Shown here piece after piece: positions 49,881-60,704 of a stretch of 64,000 nt of DNA (within the stretch, counting starts at the first letter, position 1; every line of letters begins with the position of its first letter). The stretch comes from Halopseudomonas pelagia CL-AP6 (GTDB lineage Bacteria > Pseudomonadota > Gammaproteobacteria > Pseudomonadales > Pseudomonadaceae). The position numbers were made by a program, and so were the translations under genes. A model generated the notes under the pieces. The model searched no databases. It saw only the letters and a list, made by a program, of their open reading frames with translations, and was not told the DNA's origin. The stretch is taken from assembly GCF_000410875.1 (NCBI RefSeq), contig NZ_AROI01000004.1:62001-126000 (forward strand), read 5' to 3'.

Positions 49881-51182
49881 TTATTGCAAAGTATGTTGCT
49901 GCAAAAACACATCGGGCAACCAACCTTCGCGCTTAAGCAGCCGATGAAAATCAGCGCGCTGCAGGCGCAGGTCCAACTGCTGCCGGCCATCGTCCGCAAT
50001 GCGTTCTTCTACCACCGCCCCCACTGCATAAAACTGTGCGCGCAATCGGGCCTCCGCATGCTCCAGCAGTATCGACTCCTGAATCACATCCTGACCGAGC
50101 CTTTCCGCCATGGCCTGCTGAACCAGTTCCAACCCTAACCCTTGCTGAGCAGAGACCCAGACGCGCACGGGCAGCCCGGATTCATCTCGCTGAATATGCG
50201 GCTCAACGCCCTCAAGAAGATCAATCTTGTTGTACACCTCAAGAATGGGCAGCTCTATGGCATCGATTTCAGTCAATACCTTGACCACCTGCTCAATGTG
50301 CGAAGTGCGATCTGGATCAGCCGCATCAATCACATGCAGCAGCAGATCAGCCTGACTGGATTCCTCCAATGTGGCGCGGAAAGCTTCGACCAACTTGTGC
50401 GGCAGGTGGCGGATGAAACCGACTGTATCAGCCAGAATCGCCGGACCTATATCGTCCAGTTCAATGCGCCGGAGTGTTGGATCCAGGGTAGCAAACAACT
50501 GATCTGCGGCGTACACCGTTGAACTGGTCAACACATTGAACAACGTCGACTTGCCCGCATTGGTATAGCCTACCAAGGACACAACCGGGATTTCAGCACG
50601 CCGGCGTGAACGGCGGGCCTGTTCGCGTTGACTGCGAACCTTTGCCAAACGCCGGGTGATCTGCTTGATGCGCTCGCGTAACAGGCGCCGGTCCGTTTCA
50701 AGCTGGGTTTCACCCGGCCCGCGCAGACCTATACCGCCCTTCTGGCGCTCAAGGTGGGTCCAACCGCGCACTAGCCGCGTGCTCAGATGGTCAAGCTGCG
50801 CCAGTTCGACTTGCAGCTTGCCCTCATGGGTACGGGCTCGTTGGGCGAAGATATCGAGGATCAAACCGGTCCGGTCTATCACCCGGCATTTGAGCTCACC
50901 TTCAAGGTTTCGCTCCTGACTGGGTGTCAGCACGTGATTGAAGATGACCAGATCAGCTTCATGCTCGGCAACGCTAGCCTGCAATTCCTCCACTTTCCCA
51001 GCGCCAATCAAAAAGCGCGGGCTGGGTTGGTGGCGATTGACGGTGAGGAAGGCTGCTATATCGGCGCCGGCCGAATTGGCCAGCTCGACAAACTCCTGAG
51101 GATCTTCTCGGGTGCGCTCATCCTGACTTTCAAGGTGAACGAGAATCGCACGTTCACCCCCTTCATGGCGCTCAAAAAACAA
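49881..51182 (-). CDS. hflX: HflX, ribosome-associated GTPase
   Basis: A 433-residue translational GTPase that splits stalled or heat-damaged 70S ribosomes. An N-terminal domain (VHLESQDERTREDPQEFVELA) and a coiled segment around 165-195 precede the G domain, with GYTNAGKS at 205-212, ATLDPTLRR, DTVGFI and NKID. The C-terminal extension is basic. It follows hfq by 17 bases, the standard miaA-hfq-hflX order. Confidence 0.95.
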   Translation of the reverse strand: MFFERHEGGERAILVHLESQDERTREDPQEFVELANSAGADIAAFLTVNRHQPSPRFLIGAGKVEELQASVAEHEADLVIFNHVLTPSQERNLEGELKCRVIDRTGLILDIFAQRARTHEGKLQVELAQLDHLSTRLVRGWTHLERQKGGIGLRGPGETQLETDRRLLRERIKQITRRLAKVRSQREQARRSRRRAEIPVVSLVGYTNAGKSTLFNVLTSSTVYAADQLFATLDPTLRRIELDDIGPAILADTVGFIRHLPHKLVEAFRATLEESSQADLLLHVIDAADPDRTSHIEQVVKVLTEIDAIELPILEVYNKIDLLEGVEPHIQRDESGLPVRVWVSAQQGLGLELVQQAMAERLGQDVIQESILLEHAEARLRAQFYAVGAVVEERIADDGRQQLDLRLQRADFHRLLKREGWLPDVFLQQHTLQ

Positions 51183-51199
51183 TCAGACCTCCCCAAAAA

Positions 51200-51454
51200 T
51201 CAAGGTGTTTCCATCTCTGCTTCATCGCCGCTGCCCTGGACAGGCAAGCGCACCGGACGACCCGGCACGACAGTAGAAATAGCGTGCTTATAAACCATCT
51301 GACTGACGGTATTCTTCAACAGGATGACAAACTGATCGAAAGACTCGATCTGACCCTGCAGTTTAATGCCGTTGACCAGGTAAATAGATACCGGAACCCG
51401 TTCCTTGCGCAGAACGTTCAGGTAAGGGTCTTGTAGTGAATGCCCTTTTGACAT
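51200..51454 (-). CDS. hfq: Hfq RNA chaperone
   Basis: An 84-residue Sm-like protein that forms hexamers and pairs small RNAs with mRNAs. The Sm1 motif ([19 protein letters not shown]) and the Sm2 motif [10 protein letters not shown] (55-64) are exact; the N-terminal [20 protein letters not shown] is typical. The C-terminus is short ([11 protein letters not shown]), as in other pseudomonads. AAGGAG lies 8 bases before the ATG. A 22-codon frame ends just before it (see findings). Confidence 0.98.
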   Translation of the reverse strand: MSKGHSLQDPYLNVLRKERVPVSIYLVNGIKLQGQIESFDQFVILLKNTVSQMVYKHAISTVVPGRPVRLPVQGSGDEAEMETP

Positions 51455-51598
51455 TGCCTCACTCCTTATGGCTTATGGAAAGCCTATTTGTAAGCATTGA
51501 ATAATGCGTTTTAACCGAACTGTCCATAATCCTTCAGGAGAGTCGGTGCCAATTTTCTAACCACCATCTGAAATCAAGACTAGCAGAACACTGGAAAC

Positions 51599-52573
51599 TT
51601 ATATTGTGGCCGGTTCAAGCGCTTTCAAGGCCTGGTCAAATCTTTTCGGATCAAGGCTATCGAACCACTCAATCTCCGCCTTCCAACCCCGCAACCAGGT
51701 AAGCTGTCGCTTGGCTAGCTGCCGCGTAGCGATAACTCCCTTTTCGACCGCCTCATCGCGTGAGAGTTTCCCCTCCAGGTAATCCCATATTTGCCGGTAA
51801 CCCACTGCCCGAATCGACGGCAGCCCAGCATGCAAATCGGACCTGGAGTACAAAGCTTGGACCTCTTCTACCAGACCCTGCTGCATCATCAATTCAAAGC
51901 GCTGAGCAATCCGTTGATGCAGAATCTGGCGCTCGACAGGAGCTATAGATAGATAACGCATAGTATAAGGCAAAAAAGACGAGCCGGGCGTCTGGCCCAA
52001 GGCTTTTTCTGACGCTTGCCGCAGGTGCCAGTCAGTCAGGCTGATCCCCGATAGCAGATAGACCTCATAGGCTCGCTGGATTCTCTGCGGATCATTCGGA
52101 TGAATGCGTTCAGCCGCCTGCGGGTCAACTTCAGCCAGCCTGCCGTGGACAGCCTGCCAACCTTCGGTCACGGCTATCGCCTCAATACCCGCGCGGATCG
52201 CAGGGTCTGCTGGAGGCATGCTGGCAAGCCCATCCGAGAGCGCTTTGAAGTACATCATGGTGCCACCCACCAGCAACGGAATACGGCCACGGGCGTGGAT
52301 ATCGCTGATTAGCGACTGGGCGTCTGAACAAAACCGCGCGGCAGAATAAGCTTCGGCAGGGTCAAGAATATCAATCAGGTGATGAGGGAATCGGGCCAGC
52401 GTGTCGGCATCTGGTTTAGCTGTGCCAATGTCCATACCGCGATAGACCAGCGCAGAATCAACACTGACCAGCTCACACGGCAAGTGCTCGGCCAGGTACA
52501 ACGCAAGATCAGTTTTGCCCGATGCAGTAGGCCCCATCAGACAGATGACCGGAGGTTTGACAACGGTATTCAC
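51599..52573 (-). CDS. miaA: MiaA, tRNA dimethylallyltransferase
   Basis: A 324-residue enzyme that transfers a dimethylallyl group to adenosine 37 of tRNAs reading U-starting codons. The P-loop GPTASGKT is at 14-21, followed by [20 protein letters not shown]-type text ([20 protein letters not shown]) and the [12 protein letters not shown] block. It starts 57 bases after mutL. The 144 bases after its stop lead to hfq, and some transcription of hfq may begin inside this gene as in enterics. Confidence 0.95.
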   Translation of the reverse strand: MNTVVKPPVICLMGPTASGKTDLALYLAEHLPCELVSVDSALVYRGMDIGTAKPDADTLARFPHHLIDILDPAEAYSAARFCSDAQSLISDIHARGRIPLLVGGTMMYFKALSDGLASMPPADPAIRAGIEAIAVTEGWQAVHGRLAEVDPQAAERIHPNDPQRIQRAYEVYLLSGISLTDWHLRQASEKALGQTPGSSFLPYTMRYLSIAPVERQILHQRIAQRFELMMQQGLVEEVQALYSRSDLHAGLPSIRAVGYRQIWDYLEGKLSRDEAVEKGVIATRQLAKRQLTWLRGWKAEIEWFDSLDPKRFDQALKALEPATI

Positions 52574-52630
52574 GCAACACTCCGATACACTTTATAGACC
52601 AGATGACGCTTGGAAAAAGAACGCCAGGGC

Positions 52631-54481
52631 TCAGCGACCACGTAGAAATAACTTATCCAGTTCGACCATACCCATCTGTGTCCAGGTGGGTCGTCCATGA
52701 TTGCACTGTCCGCTGCGCTCGGTCTGCTCCATATCACGCAGCAATGCATTCATTTCCGTCAAGGTCAGCCGGCGGTTGGCCCTGACCGAGCCGTGACAGG
52801 CCATGGTCGATAGTAATTCATTGCGGTGGGCCTCGATACGGTCACTGGTGCCGTACTCCAGCAGATCACTGAGTACATCCCGGACCAATTGCACCGCATC
52901 GGCCTGACGCAGCAGCGCAGGTATCTCACGAATACCCAACATTTCCGGCCCCAGACGCTGCAGCTCAAAGCCCAGGCGAGCGAACCAATCGGCATGTTCC
53001 TCGGCGCAGTCGGCCTCGCGCTGACTCACCGCAAGTGATTCAGGCACCAACAAAGGCTGACCGCGCAGGCCCTCCTGATCCATAGCCAACTTGAGGCGCT
53101 CGTAGGTGATACGCTCATGCGCGGCATGCATATCGACGACCACCAAACCCTGCGCGCTCTCAGCCAGAATATAGACCCCGTGCAACTGCGCTATGGCATA
53201 ACCCAACGGCGGCACATCTTGCTGGTCACCCTGCTCTGCTGGCACTACACCCGCAGGTTGCGCGTTATAGAGCGCCGAATAACCGGACAAACTGCCGCTC
53301 ACCTCGGCAATCGAGGGCCGCTCCGGCTGGTAAGCCGATGGCGAGGACCAACTGGCTGGCGGCTCCTGCAGCGACATCCGCCCCTGCCCTGAGAACACAC
53401 CTGCAGCAACTCCAGTGCTTGCCGTTGCCGGGGGCACAGATTCGCCCGCCAACCCATCAGCACCAGGCGGATCACCCGGACGCTGCGCAGCCAAAGCCCG
53501 ATGCAAGGTACTGAACAGGAAATCATGGACCATGCGTCCGTCGCGAAAACGGACCTCATGCTTGGTCGGATGCACATTAACATCCACCACCGCAGGATCC
53601 ACTTCGAGAAACAATACGAAGGTCGGGTGGCGGCCATTAAAGAGCACATCTCGATAGGCCTGCCGAACAGCATGCACCACCAGCTTGTCTTTGATCATGC
53701 GGCCGTTGACAAAGAAGTACTGCAAATCCGCCTGGCTGCGCGAAAAGGTCGGCAGCCCGACCCAACCCCATAGCCGCAGCCCACTGCGCTCACTATCAAT
53801 GGATAGCGACTGCTCAACGAACGCTGGACCACACACGCTGGCCACCCGCCGCCGGGCCTCCTGCTCGCCATGCGCCGGACGCAGGCTGAACACAGTGCGC
53901 CCGTTATGCCTGAGATTGAACGCCACATCAAAGCGCGACAAAGCGAGGCGCTTGACGACCTCTTCAAGGTGACTGAATTCGGTCTTTTCCGTACGCAGGA
54001 ATTTGCGTCTGGCCGGGGTATTGAAAAACAGGTCACGCACTTCAACGGTGGTACCCCGAGGATGCGCTGCAGGTTGCAGCTGGGGCTGCATATCCCGCCC
54101 CTCGGTTTCTACCTGCCAAGCCTGGTCGGCCTCGGCGGTACAGGAGGTGAGCGTCAACCTGGAGACCGAGCTGACCGACGCCAGCGCCTCGCCGCGAAAG
54201 CCCAGGGTGGCGACGCGCTCAAGGTCATCCAGATCGCGGATCTTGCTGGTGGCATGGCGTGACAGCGCCAGCGGCAAATCGTCCTGCACGATGCCACTGC
54301 CATCGTCGCGCACGCGCAATAGCTTGACGCCCCCTTGCTCAACGTCAATATCGATGCGCTCAGCACCCGCATCCAGACTGTTCTCCAACAGCTCCTTGAT
54401 AACCGAGGCGGGCCGCTCTACCACTTCACCAGCAGCAATCTGGTTAGCCAGGCGGGGGCTCAATAATTCGATGCGCGCCAT
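52631..54481 (-). CDS. mutL: MutL, DNA mismatch repair protein
   Basis: A 616-residue mismatch-repair protein. The N-terminal GHKL ATPase has [23 protein letters not shown], and GFRGEALAS. The C-terminal dimerisation domain carries the endonuclease motif [12 protein letters not shown] beginning at D450, plus ACHGSVRA and the terminal HGRPTW. MutL of pseudomonads nicks DNA itself, unlike that of E. coli, and the motif supports this here. A variable Pro/Ser-rich linker covers about 340-420. It begins 1 base after the amiB stop. Confidence 0.96.
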   Translation of the reverse strand: MARIELLSPRLANQIAAGEVVERPASVIKELLENSLDAGAERIDIDVEQGGVKLLRVRDDGSGIVQDDLPLALSRHATSKIRDLDDLERVATLGFRGEALASVSSVSRLTLTSCTAEADQAWQVETEGRDMQPQLQPAAHPRGTTVEVRDLFFNTPARRKFLRTEKTEFSHLEEVVKRLALSRFDVAFNLRHNGRTVFSLRPAHGEQEARRRVASVCGPAFVEQSLSIDSERSGLRLWGWVGLPTFSRSQADLQYFFVNGRMIKDKLVVHAVRQAYRDVLFNGRHPTFVLFLEVDPAVVDVNVHPTKHEVRFRDGRMVHDFLFSTLHRALAAQRPGDPPGADGLAGESVPPATASTGVAAGVFSGQGRMSLQEPPASWSSPSAYQPERPSIAEVSGSLSGYSALYNAQPAGVVPAEQGDQQDVPPLGYAIAQLHGVYILAESAQGLVVVDMHAAHERITYERLKLAMDQEGLRGQPLLVPESLAVSQREADCAEEHADWFARLGFELQRLGPEMLGIREIPALLRQADAVQLVRDVLSDLLEYGTSDRIEAHRNELLSTMACHGSVRANRRLTLTEMNALLRDMEQTERSGQCNHGRPTWTQMGMVELDKLFLRGR

Positions 54482-54482
54482 A

Positions 54483-55877
54483 TCAGGGCTGATTCTGCAC
54501 GAGCATGCTGCCGGCGGGCACTTTCAGCGTCTGACCAATGCGGATCTGGTCACTGCCCAGCTTGTTGGCTTCACGCAGACTGGCCACGCTGATGCCATAA
54601 CGGTTGGCGATGACCGACAGCGTATCACCGCGAGAAACCGTGTGTTCTGACGGCCGCGACGCCTGCAATTTGCCTCCTGCCTTCAGCGCCGCGAGCTTGG
54701 TGCCCGGCGGCGGATAACGATGAAAATAGTCACGAATGCCGGTATGCATGGCCCGGGCCAAGGCTTGCTGGTGACTTTTCGTCACTAGCTTCCGGGCTTC
54801 TCCAGGGTTGGAGATAAAGCCAGTCTCTACCAGAATGGAGGGTATGTCAGGCGACTTCAGCACCATGAACCCGGCCTGCTCGACCCGCCGCTTGTGTAGC
54901 GGCGTGATCTTGCCCACTGCAGCCAACACTTGCTGGCCGACATCCAAACTGGCCGATAGCGTGGCCGTCATCGACAGATCCAGGAGCACACTGGCGAGCA
55001 CCTGATCCTTATTATCCAGACTGACTCCGCCCACGCCACCGATCAGATCCGAGCGGTTTTCGCGGTCGGCTAACAGGCGTGCTGTTTCAGAGGTGGCACC
55101 ACGATCGGAAAGCGCGAACACCGAAGCACCAAACGCACTGGCCCGGGTAAAGGCGTCCGCGTGCACAGACACGAACAGATCGGCATTGTGCTTGCGGGCG
55201 ATTTCCGTACGTCTGCGTAGCGGTATGAAATAGTCCCCCGTACGCACCAGTTCGCCCTTGAATCCCGGCTCGGCATCGATCAAGCGCTTGAGTTCGCGGG
55301 AGATCGCCAGCACCACCTCTTTCTCACGCACGCCGCCAGGGCCAATTGCGCCCGGATCTTCACCGCCATGTCCAGCATCCAGCGCGATGATAATCAATCG
55401 CTCACCGACTTCTGTTACCGCCCTCGGGGCAGTGCTTGGCGGCAGTGGCGCGGCTACATCGGGCGCGGGCAGAGAAATGCGTTCGCGCGGTTGATCGTTA
55501 TCGAACAAATCGATCACCAGACGGTGACCGTATTGCTGATTCGGCGGTAATGCAAAGCTCTTCGCGGTCACCTGCTGGGACAAATCAAGCACCACACGCA
55601 GACTGGACGCATCACGCGGGGCAGAGCGAACCGCAGTTAACGGCGTACCTTCCAGCGGTAGTCCGCTGGTCGTGGCAGAGAAGCTGGCACCGGTTACATC
55701 GATGACGATGCGCTCGGGACTGGAAAGCGTAAACAGAGTGTGATCAGCCGGCCCGGTCAGATCGAAGACCAACCGAGTATTGTCCGGCGCGCGCCATATG
55801 CGCACGTTCTGGATATCTGCAGCCTGCAGCAGACCCGACATCAACAGACACAGACTGATGATCATCCCTTTGAGCAT
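54483..55877 (-). CDS. amiB: AmiB-type N-acetylmuramoyl-L-alanine amidase
   Basis: A 464-residue periplasmic amidase that splits daughter cells by removing stem peptides from septal peptidoglycan. A signal peptide ([15 protein letters not shown], cut near LQA/AD) is followed by an AMIN septal-targeting domain, the zinc amidase domain with [15 protein letters not shown] and [16 protein letters not shown], and a C-terminal LysM with [22 protein letters not shown] is 8 bases before the ATG. The frame is open 22 codons upstream and would overlap tsaE there. Confidence 0.95.
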   Translation of the reverse strand: MLKGMIISLCLLMSGLLQAADIQNVRIWRAPDNTRLVFDLTGPADHTLFTLSSPERIVIDVTGASFSATTSGLPLEGTPLTAVRSAPRDASSLRVVLDLSQQVTAKSFALPPNQQYGHRLVIDLFDNDQPRERISLPAPDVAAPLPPSTAPRAVTEVGERLIIIALDAGHGGEDPGAIGPGGVREKEVVLAISRELKRLIDAEPGFKGELVRTGDYFIPLRRRTEIARKHNADLFVSVHADAFTRASAFGASVFALSDRGATSETARLLADRENRSDLIGGVGGVSLDNKDQVLASVLLDLSMTATLSASLDVGQQVLAAVGKITPLHKRRVEQAGFMVLKSPDIPSILVETGFISNPGEARKLVTKSHQQALARAMHTGIRDYFHRYPPPGTKLAALKAGGKLQASRPSEHTVSRGDTLSVIANRYGISVASLREANKLGSDQIRIGQTLKVPAGSMLVQNQP

Positions 55878-55900
55878 TGCTCGACTCCCGGCATTTCTGA

Positions 55901-56380
55901 TCACGTGTGTGCATCTTCCCGTTTGTTGTGTAGGCGCTGGCATGCGGCCAGACCATGGGAACCATGCCCCAATATGTGCAGCTGACGTCCAACGCCCTTG
56001 GGGCTTATGGTAATGGTCAGATCAGCACTTGGCAAAACTCCCTTGCCTTTATCTGGCCACTCCACCAGACACAGGCTCTCGGGATTGAAGTAATCGCGCA
56101 CGCCGAGAAATTCCAGTTCCTCGGGATCAAGCAACCGATACAGATCGAAATGGTAAATACAGCCCGAGTCCAGCTCGTAGGGTTCAACCAGCGTAAAAGT
56201 CGGACTCTTGACTGCGCCCTGATGACCTCGACCCCTGATCAGCCCCCGGCTCAGGGTAGTTTTGCCCGCCCCCAGATCGCCTTGCAGGTAGATCACCCCG
56301 CGCCCCTCCATGACGTTGCCAATAGCGGCACCCAAGGCCTCCATAGCCTGATTTCCCTCTGCGTAAAACTGCTCGATCAT
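55901..56380 (-). CDS. tsaE: TsaE, tRNA t6A-synthesis ATPase
   Basis: A 159-residue P-loop ATPase that works with TsaB and TsaD to transfer threonylcarbamoyl to A37 of ANN-decoding tRNAs. Walker A is GDLGAGKTT (K40), and SPTFTLVEPYE, HFDLYRLLDPEELEFLGV and LVEWPDKG are typical. The chosen ATG follows AGGA by 6 bases; an ATG 8 codons upstream would overlap the end of nnrD. It is 23 bases before amiB. Confidence 0.95.
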   Translation of the reverse strand: MIEQFYAEGNQAMEALGAAIGNVMEGRGVIYLQGDLGAGKTTLSRGLIRGRGHQGAVKSPTFTLVEPYELDSGCIYHFDLYRLLDPEELEFLGVRDYFNPESLCLVEWPDKGKGVLPSADLTITISPKGVGRQLHILGHGSHGLAACQRLHNKREDAHT

Positions 56381-56388
56381 CTTGTTTC

Positions 56389-57879
56389 CTATGCGTTGAG
56401 CCAATGCCTGAGGGGCATCATCAGATCCCCTGCAAGCAACCCTCTATGATCCCCATGAGCCGCCGTATCGCCTGCCAATGCGTGCACCAGCACGGCATAG
56501 CGCGCGGCCTGCCCGGCCGGCAGACCTTGCGCCAACAAGGCTCCCGCGACCCCGGACAGCACATCACCCATACCCGCAGTGGCCATCCCTGGATTACCAA
56601 AGGTGCAAATCCCGGGCGGCTGCCCCTGATCACCAACCGCCGCGACTAAACTACCCACACCTTTGAGGACCACGGCGCACCCGAAGCGTTCCACAAGGGA
56701 CCTTAACGCCTGCACCCGGTCAGCCTGCACTTGCACAGTCTTTAAGCCAAGCAAGCGCGCGGCCTCTGCGGGGTGCGGGGTAATGATATCCCTGTCGCAC
56801 AGCCACAAATGACCATCGACGCTTTCAGCCAAGATATTTAATGCATCGGCATCAAGCACCTTGGGCGCATCCGCAGCCATGGCCAGCTCACACAATTGCT
56901 GAGACCATTCCGAGCGCCCCAGACCCGGCCCAATCACCAGCGTATCAGCGCGCGCGAGCAGTGTCCCGGCCTCCTCAGCCTCTTCAATTGCCAGCGCCAT
57001 GATTTCTGGGCAACGGCTCAGCAACGGCGCCACATGCTCTGGGCGGGTCGCCACCGATACCCGACCAGCGCCACTGCGTAACGCGGCTTCTGCTGCGAGC
57101 ATGATTGCACCACCCATCCCGCGATCCCCGCCAACCAGAACAACATGGCCGAATAGACCTTTGTGGGCGGCTCGCGGCCTGCTTGGCAAGGCGCTTGCCC
57201 AGTCTGCAAGCAACAAGCGCTCAAGCGCTGGCTTGGGCATGCCTGGAGGCAACGCGGCTAAACCGGCAAAAACCAATTCACCGGTCTGATCAGGCCCGGC
57301 GGCCGTTAACAACCCGGGCTTTAGCGTTATAAAGGTCACCGTCAGGGCAGCTTTGACCGCCGCACCCAGCACTTGTCCGGTATCTGCGTCCAAACCACTG
57401 GGGATATCCACCGAGACCACTGGCACCCCGCTGGCATTCAGCGCACTGATCGCAACGGAAAACGGTTCTCGCACCTGACCTTGCAACCCGGTGCCAAGCA
57501 TCGCGTCCAGCACCACCCCGTCAAGTTCGGCACCAGGCTGCCAGGTGTCGATGGAAACCCCCGCCTCGGCTGCGGCGCGCAACGCCTGAAGCGCATCACC
57601 ACCAAACTCCGCACGGTCAAAAAGACTCAGCACGTGTACCTTCCAACCTGCCAGCAATGCCAGCCGCGCAACCAGAAAGCCGTCACCGCCGTTATTACCC
57701 TTGCCGCAGAGCACCGTCAACTGACCAACATGCGGCCAACGGGCCTGTAACTCGGCCCATACAGCCTCTGCAGCACGCTGCATTAACTGCGGCCCAGGCA
57801 CGCCTTGCGCAATAATAGCCGCATCAATCGCTCGCGTTTGCGCCGCACTGTGAACCGCCTTGGGCCAAGTTGTGGTCAT
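56389..57879 (-). CDS. nnrD: NnrD/NnrE, NAD(P)H-hydrate repair enzyme
   Basis: A 496-residue fusion. The N-terminal epimerase half (about 1-215, VLCGKGNNGGDGFLVARLA, VSVDIPSGLDADTG) interconverts hydrate epimers, and the C-terminal ADP-dependent dehydratase half has KGVGSLVAAVGDQ and the catalytic loop GMGDVLSGVAGALL. It restores damaged NADH and NADPH. AGGT lies 9 bases before the ATG. It is the first gene of nnrD-tsaE-amiB-mutL-miaA and is divergent from queG. Confidence 0.95.
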   Translation of the reverse strand: MTTTWPKAVHSAAQTRAIDAAIIAQGVPGPQLMQRAAEAVWAELQARWPHVGQLTVLCGKGNNGGDGFLVARLALLAGWKVHVLSLFDRAEFGGDALQALRAAAEAGVSIDTWQPGAELDGVVLDAMLGTGLQGQVREPFSVAISALNASGVPVVSVDIPSGLDADTGQVLGAAVKAALTVTFITLKPGLLTAAGPDQTGELVFAGLAALPPGMPKPALERLLLADWASALPSRPRAAHKGLFGHVVLVGGDRGMGGAIMLAAEAALRSGAGRVSVATRPEHVAPLLSRCPEIMALAIEEAEEAGTLLARADTLVIGPGLGRSEWSQQLCELAMAADAPKVLDADALNILAESVDGHLWLCDRDIITPHPAEAARLLGLKTVQVQADRVQALRSLVERFGCAVVLKGVGSLVAAVGDQGQPPGICTFGNPGMATAGMGDVLSGVAGALLAQGLPAGQAARYAVLVHALAGDTAAHGDHRGLLAGDLMMPLRHWLNA

Positions 57880-57954
57880 TACATGCTACCTATCGCATTG
57901 TCTGGCACAATTATAGAGACCTGCTGCCTTTTACCCTAATGACTTTGATCAATC

Positions 57955-59034
57955 ATGCCCTCCAACCACAGCACCTCAGAACTGTTGCACCTGGCCGACC
58001 AGATCCGCCAGTTAGGCCTGGCTCTGGGCTTTCAGCAGCTCGGCATCAGCGCCGCCGACACCGGCCAACATGAAGCCCGCCTTGAGCACTGGCTTGACGC
58101 GGGCTACCAAGGAGAAATGCAATGGATGGCCAGTCACGGCAGCAAACGCGCCCGGCCTGCGGAGCTAGTCCCAGGCACGCAACGGGTTATTTCCGTACGT
58201 ATGGATTATTTACCCGCTGACAGCGCAATGGCCAAGCGCCTAGGCCAACCGGATATCGCGTACATCTCACGCTACGCCCTGGGCCGCGACTACCACAAGT
58301 TGATGCGCCGCCGCCTGCAACAACTGGCCGAACAGATTCAAGCGTTGATCGGGCCCTTCGGCTACCGCGCCTTTGTCGACAGCGCGCCGGTGATGGAGCG
58401 CGGATTGGCTAATCAGGCAGGGCTTGGTTGGATCGGCAAGAACACCATGCTGCTTAACCGCCACGCAGGGAGCTATTTCTTTCTTGGCGAACTGTTCACC
58501 GATTTGCCGTTACCTATCGATCAGGCCTACCAGGAAGAACACTGCGGGCGCTGTACGGCGTGCCTGGACAAGTGCCCGACCCAGGCTTTCGTCAGCCCTC
58601 AGGTGCTCGACGCTCGACGCTGCATTTCCTATTTGACCATTGAACTGAAGGGCTCTATCCCTGAAGACCTGCGGCCGATGATGGGCAACCGGGTGTTTGG
58701 TTGCGACGACTGCCAACTGGTATGCCCATGGAACCGCTTCGCCAAACCGACCAACGAGCCCGACTTCAGTCCGCGTCACGATCTCGACCAAGCCTCGCTG
58801 GTTAGCCTGTTCCGCTGGGATGAGCAGACTTTTCTGAGCAACACCGAGGGTTCACCTATAAGGCGCATCGGCCACGAACGCTGGCTGCGAAACCTGGCCG
58901 TTGGGTTAGGCAATGCGAGCAGCAGCATTGTGGTGCTTGAGGCACTGAAAGGCCGCCTGTCTCACCCTTCAGAGCTGGTCCGCGAACATGTCATCTGGGC
59001 CCTCGCTCGCCACGGGGTTGTGCTTGAAGCTTGA
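57955..59034 (+). CDS. queG: QueG, epoxyqueuosine reductase
   Basis: A 359-residue cobalamin- and iron-sulfur-dependent enzyme for the last step of queuosine synthesis at tRNA position 34. The N-terminal cobalamin-binding part has VMERGLANQAGLGWIGKNTM, and two 4Fe-4S motifs are present: CGRCTACLDKCPTQAF and GCDDCQLVCPWNRF. A HEAT-like C-terminus follows. The gene ends inside a GCTTGAAGC repeat, so its last codons (VVLEA) are repeat sequence. It is 3 bases from the convergent orn. Confidence 0.94.
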   Translation: MPSNHSTSELLHLADQIRQLGLALGFQQLGISAADTGQHEARLEHWLDAGYQGEMQWMASHGSKRARPAELVPGTQRVISVRMDYLPADSAMAKRLGQPDIAYISRYALGRDYHKLMRRRLQQLAEQIQALIGPFGYRAFVDSAPVMERGLANQAGLGWIGKNTMLLNRHAGSYFFLGELFTDLPLPIDQAYQEEHCGRCTACLDKCPTQAFVSPQVLDARRCISYLTIELKGSIPEDLRPMMGNRVFGCDDCQLVCPWNRFAKPTNEPDFSPRHDLDQASLVSLFRWDEQTFLSNTEGSPIRRIGHERWLRNLAVGLGNASSSIVVLEALKGRLSHPSELVREHVIWALARHGVVLEA

Positions 59035-59039
59035 AGCTC
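59021..59039. repeat. GCTTGAAGC-type repeat, copy 3, at the queG stop
   Basis: TGCTTGAAGCTTGAAGCTC, two overlapping copies of the core, spanning the queG stop codon (59032-59034) and the 3-base gap to orn. The match to the other two copies is to the core only. Confidence 0.5.
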
Positions 59040-59580
59040 AAAATTTGATGAAATGCTCACGGTAGTACTGCAACTCAGCAATCGAATCGTAAATGTCATC
59101 CAGCGCCAGATGGCTGCCTCGCTTGGTAAAACCGCTCTTCAGCTCCGGGGCCCAGCGTGTCACCAGCTCCTTTAGGGTAGATACATCCAGGTTCCGGTAG
59201 TGGAAATAGACCTCCAACTCCGGCATCCCGCGGTACAGAAAACGCCGGTCCTGGCAGATACTGTTGCCGCACATGGGTGATTTGCCTGCAGGTACCCATT
59301 GCTGCAGAAACGCCAGAGTCTGCCGCTGTGCCTCCTCGACACTGATCTGGCTGTCGCGTACCCGCTGGGTCAGGCCTGACTGGCCGTGCTGACGGGTATT
59401 CCACTCATCCATGCCCTCTAGTAGCGAATCTGCCTGCTTGATCGCCATGACCGGACCCTCTGCCAATATATTGAGCTGTGAGTCGGTCACCACGGTGGCG
59501 ATTTCGATAATGACGTCGTTATCCGGATCCAGACCGGTCATTTCAAGATCGATCCAGATCAGATTCTCGGGATTGGGCAT
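59038..59580 (-). CDS. orn: Oligoribonuclease
   Basis: A 180-residue DEDD-type 3'-5' exonuclease that degrades di- to pentaribonucleotides, including the pGpG left by cyclic-di-GMP breakdown. Catalytic residues D11 and E13 are in [35 protein letters not shown] and [17 protein letters not shown] follow. In pseudomonads Orn links to cyclic-di-GMP turnover. The ATG giving MPNPENLI is the family start, divergent from rsgA with 86 bases between. Confidence 0.96.
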   Translation of the reverse strand: MPNPENLIWIDLEMTGLDPDNDVIIEIATVVTDSQLNILAEGPVMAIKQADSLLEGMDEWNTRQHGQSGLTQRVRDSQISVEEAQRQTLAFLQQWVPAGKSPMCGNSICQDRRFLYRGMPELEVYFHYRNLDVSTLKELVTRWAPELKSGFTKRGSHLALDDIYDSIAELQYYREHFIKF

Positions 59581-59666
59581 GCGAACTCCTGCACTTGTGC
59601 GGTTGGTTTGACGAGCAGTATACGCGGCGCGTGATACACTCGCGCAACTTCCAGGAACAGCAACCC

Positions 59667-60698
59667 ATGGCAAAACGACACCTCACTCGACGTCAGAACT
59701 GGCGTATTCAGAAAATTCAGGACGAACGCGCGGTGCGCGCTGGCAAACGTGCCGATATGGCTGAAGAAAGCCTGATCGGTGGCGATCTGGGACCCGAACA
59801 ACAGGGTCTGGTGATTGCTCACTTCGGTGTGCAGGTGGATGTCGAAACCAGCGAAGGTCCCGAGGCCGGACTGGTACGCCGCTGCCATTTGCGTGCCAAT
59901 CTGCCGGCCATGGTCACCGGGGACCGGGTGATCTGGCGAGCCGACAACCAGAACGGCGGCGTGATTGTGGCCCAGTTGCCGCGCCAATCCGAACTCAACC
60001 GTCCTGACCACCGCGGCCAGCTCAAACCGGTAGCGGCTAACGTCGAACGCCTGGTGATTGTATTCGCGCCGCTGCCCACGCCCTATACCACCCTGATTGA
60101 CCGCTATCTGGTGGCGGCCGAGCAGTCCGGGCTTGAGCCCCTGCTGATCCTGAACAAGGCCGATCTACTGGCTCAGGGTGATTACGCCGAGATCCGCACC
60201 TGGCTGGACGTATATGCCCGCCTGGGTTATGAGGTACTGGAGTTATCCGCCAGTTCGGGCAACGGCCTGGACGAGCTTCGTGCAGCACTGCGCGACCATA
60301 TCAGCGTCTTTGTCGGTCAGTCAGGGGTGGGTAAGTCATCACTGATCAATGCCTTGCTGCCAGGCATCGATTTGCGCGTGGGGCCTCTGTCGGAATCCAG
60401 CGGCCAGGGCACACACACCACGACCACAGCAAAACTATTTCATTTTCCCGACGGCGGCGACCTGATCGACTCGCCCGGCATTCGTGAGTTCGGGCTGACG
60501 CACATTAGCCATGACGACTTGCTCGAAGGCTTTGTGGAGTTTCGGCCGTATCTGGGCCACTGCCGCTTCCGTGATTGCCAGCACTTGCACGAGCCGGGCT
60601 GTGCGCTACTCGGCGCGGTGGCACGCGGCGACATTTCAGCCAGCCGCATCAGCAGTTACCGGCAAATCCTGTCAAGCATAGGGCCGGCCAGCTACTGA
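59667..60698 (+). CDS. rsgA: RsgA, ribosome small-subunit biogenesis GTPase
   Basis: A 343-residue circularly permuted GTPase that checks 30S maturation. An OB-fold domain (residues about 40-110) is followed by the motifs in permuted order: NKAD, then the P-loop GQSGVGKSS with K223, then DSPG, and a C-terminal zinc site [14 protein letters not shown]. The start has AGGA 11 bases before it. It overlaps nothing and ends 6 bases from motB, which is convergent. Confidence 0.95.
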   Translation: MAKRHLTRRQNWRIQKIQDERAVRAGKRADMAEESLIGGDLGPEQQGLVIAHFGVQVDVETSEGPEAGLVRRCHLRANLPAMVTGDRVIWRADNQNGGVIVAQLPRQSELNRPDHRGQLKPVAANVERLVIVFAPLPTPYTTLIDRYLVAAEQSGLEPLLILNKADLLAQGDYAEIRTWLDVYARLGYEVLELSASSGNGLDELRAALRDHISVFVGQSGVGKSSLINALLPGIDLRVGPLSESSGQGTHTTTTAKLFHFPDGGDLIDSPGIREFGLTHISHDDLLEGFVEFRPYLGHCRFRDCQHLHEPGCALLGAVARGDISASRISSYRQILSSIGPASY

Positions 60699-60704
60699 AC
60701 CTGC

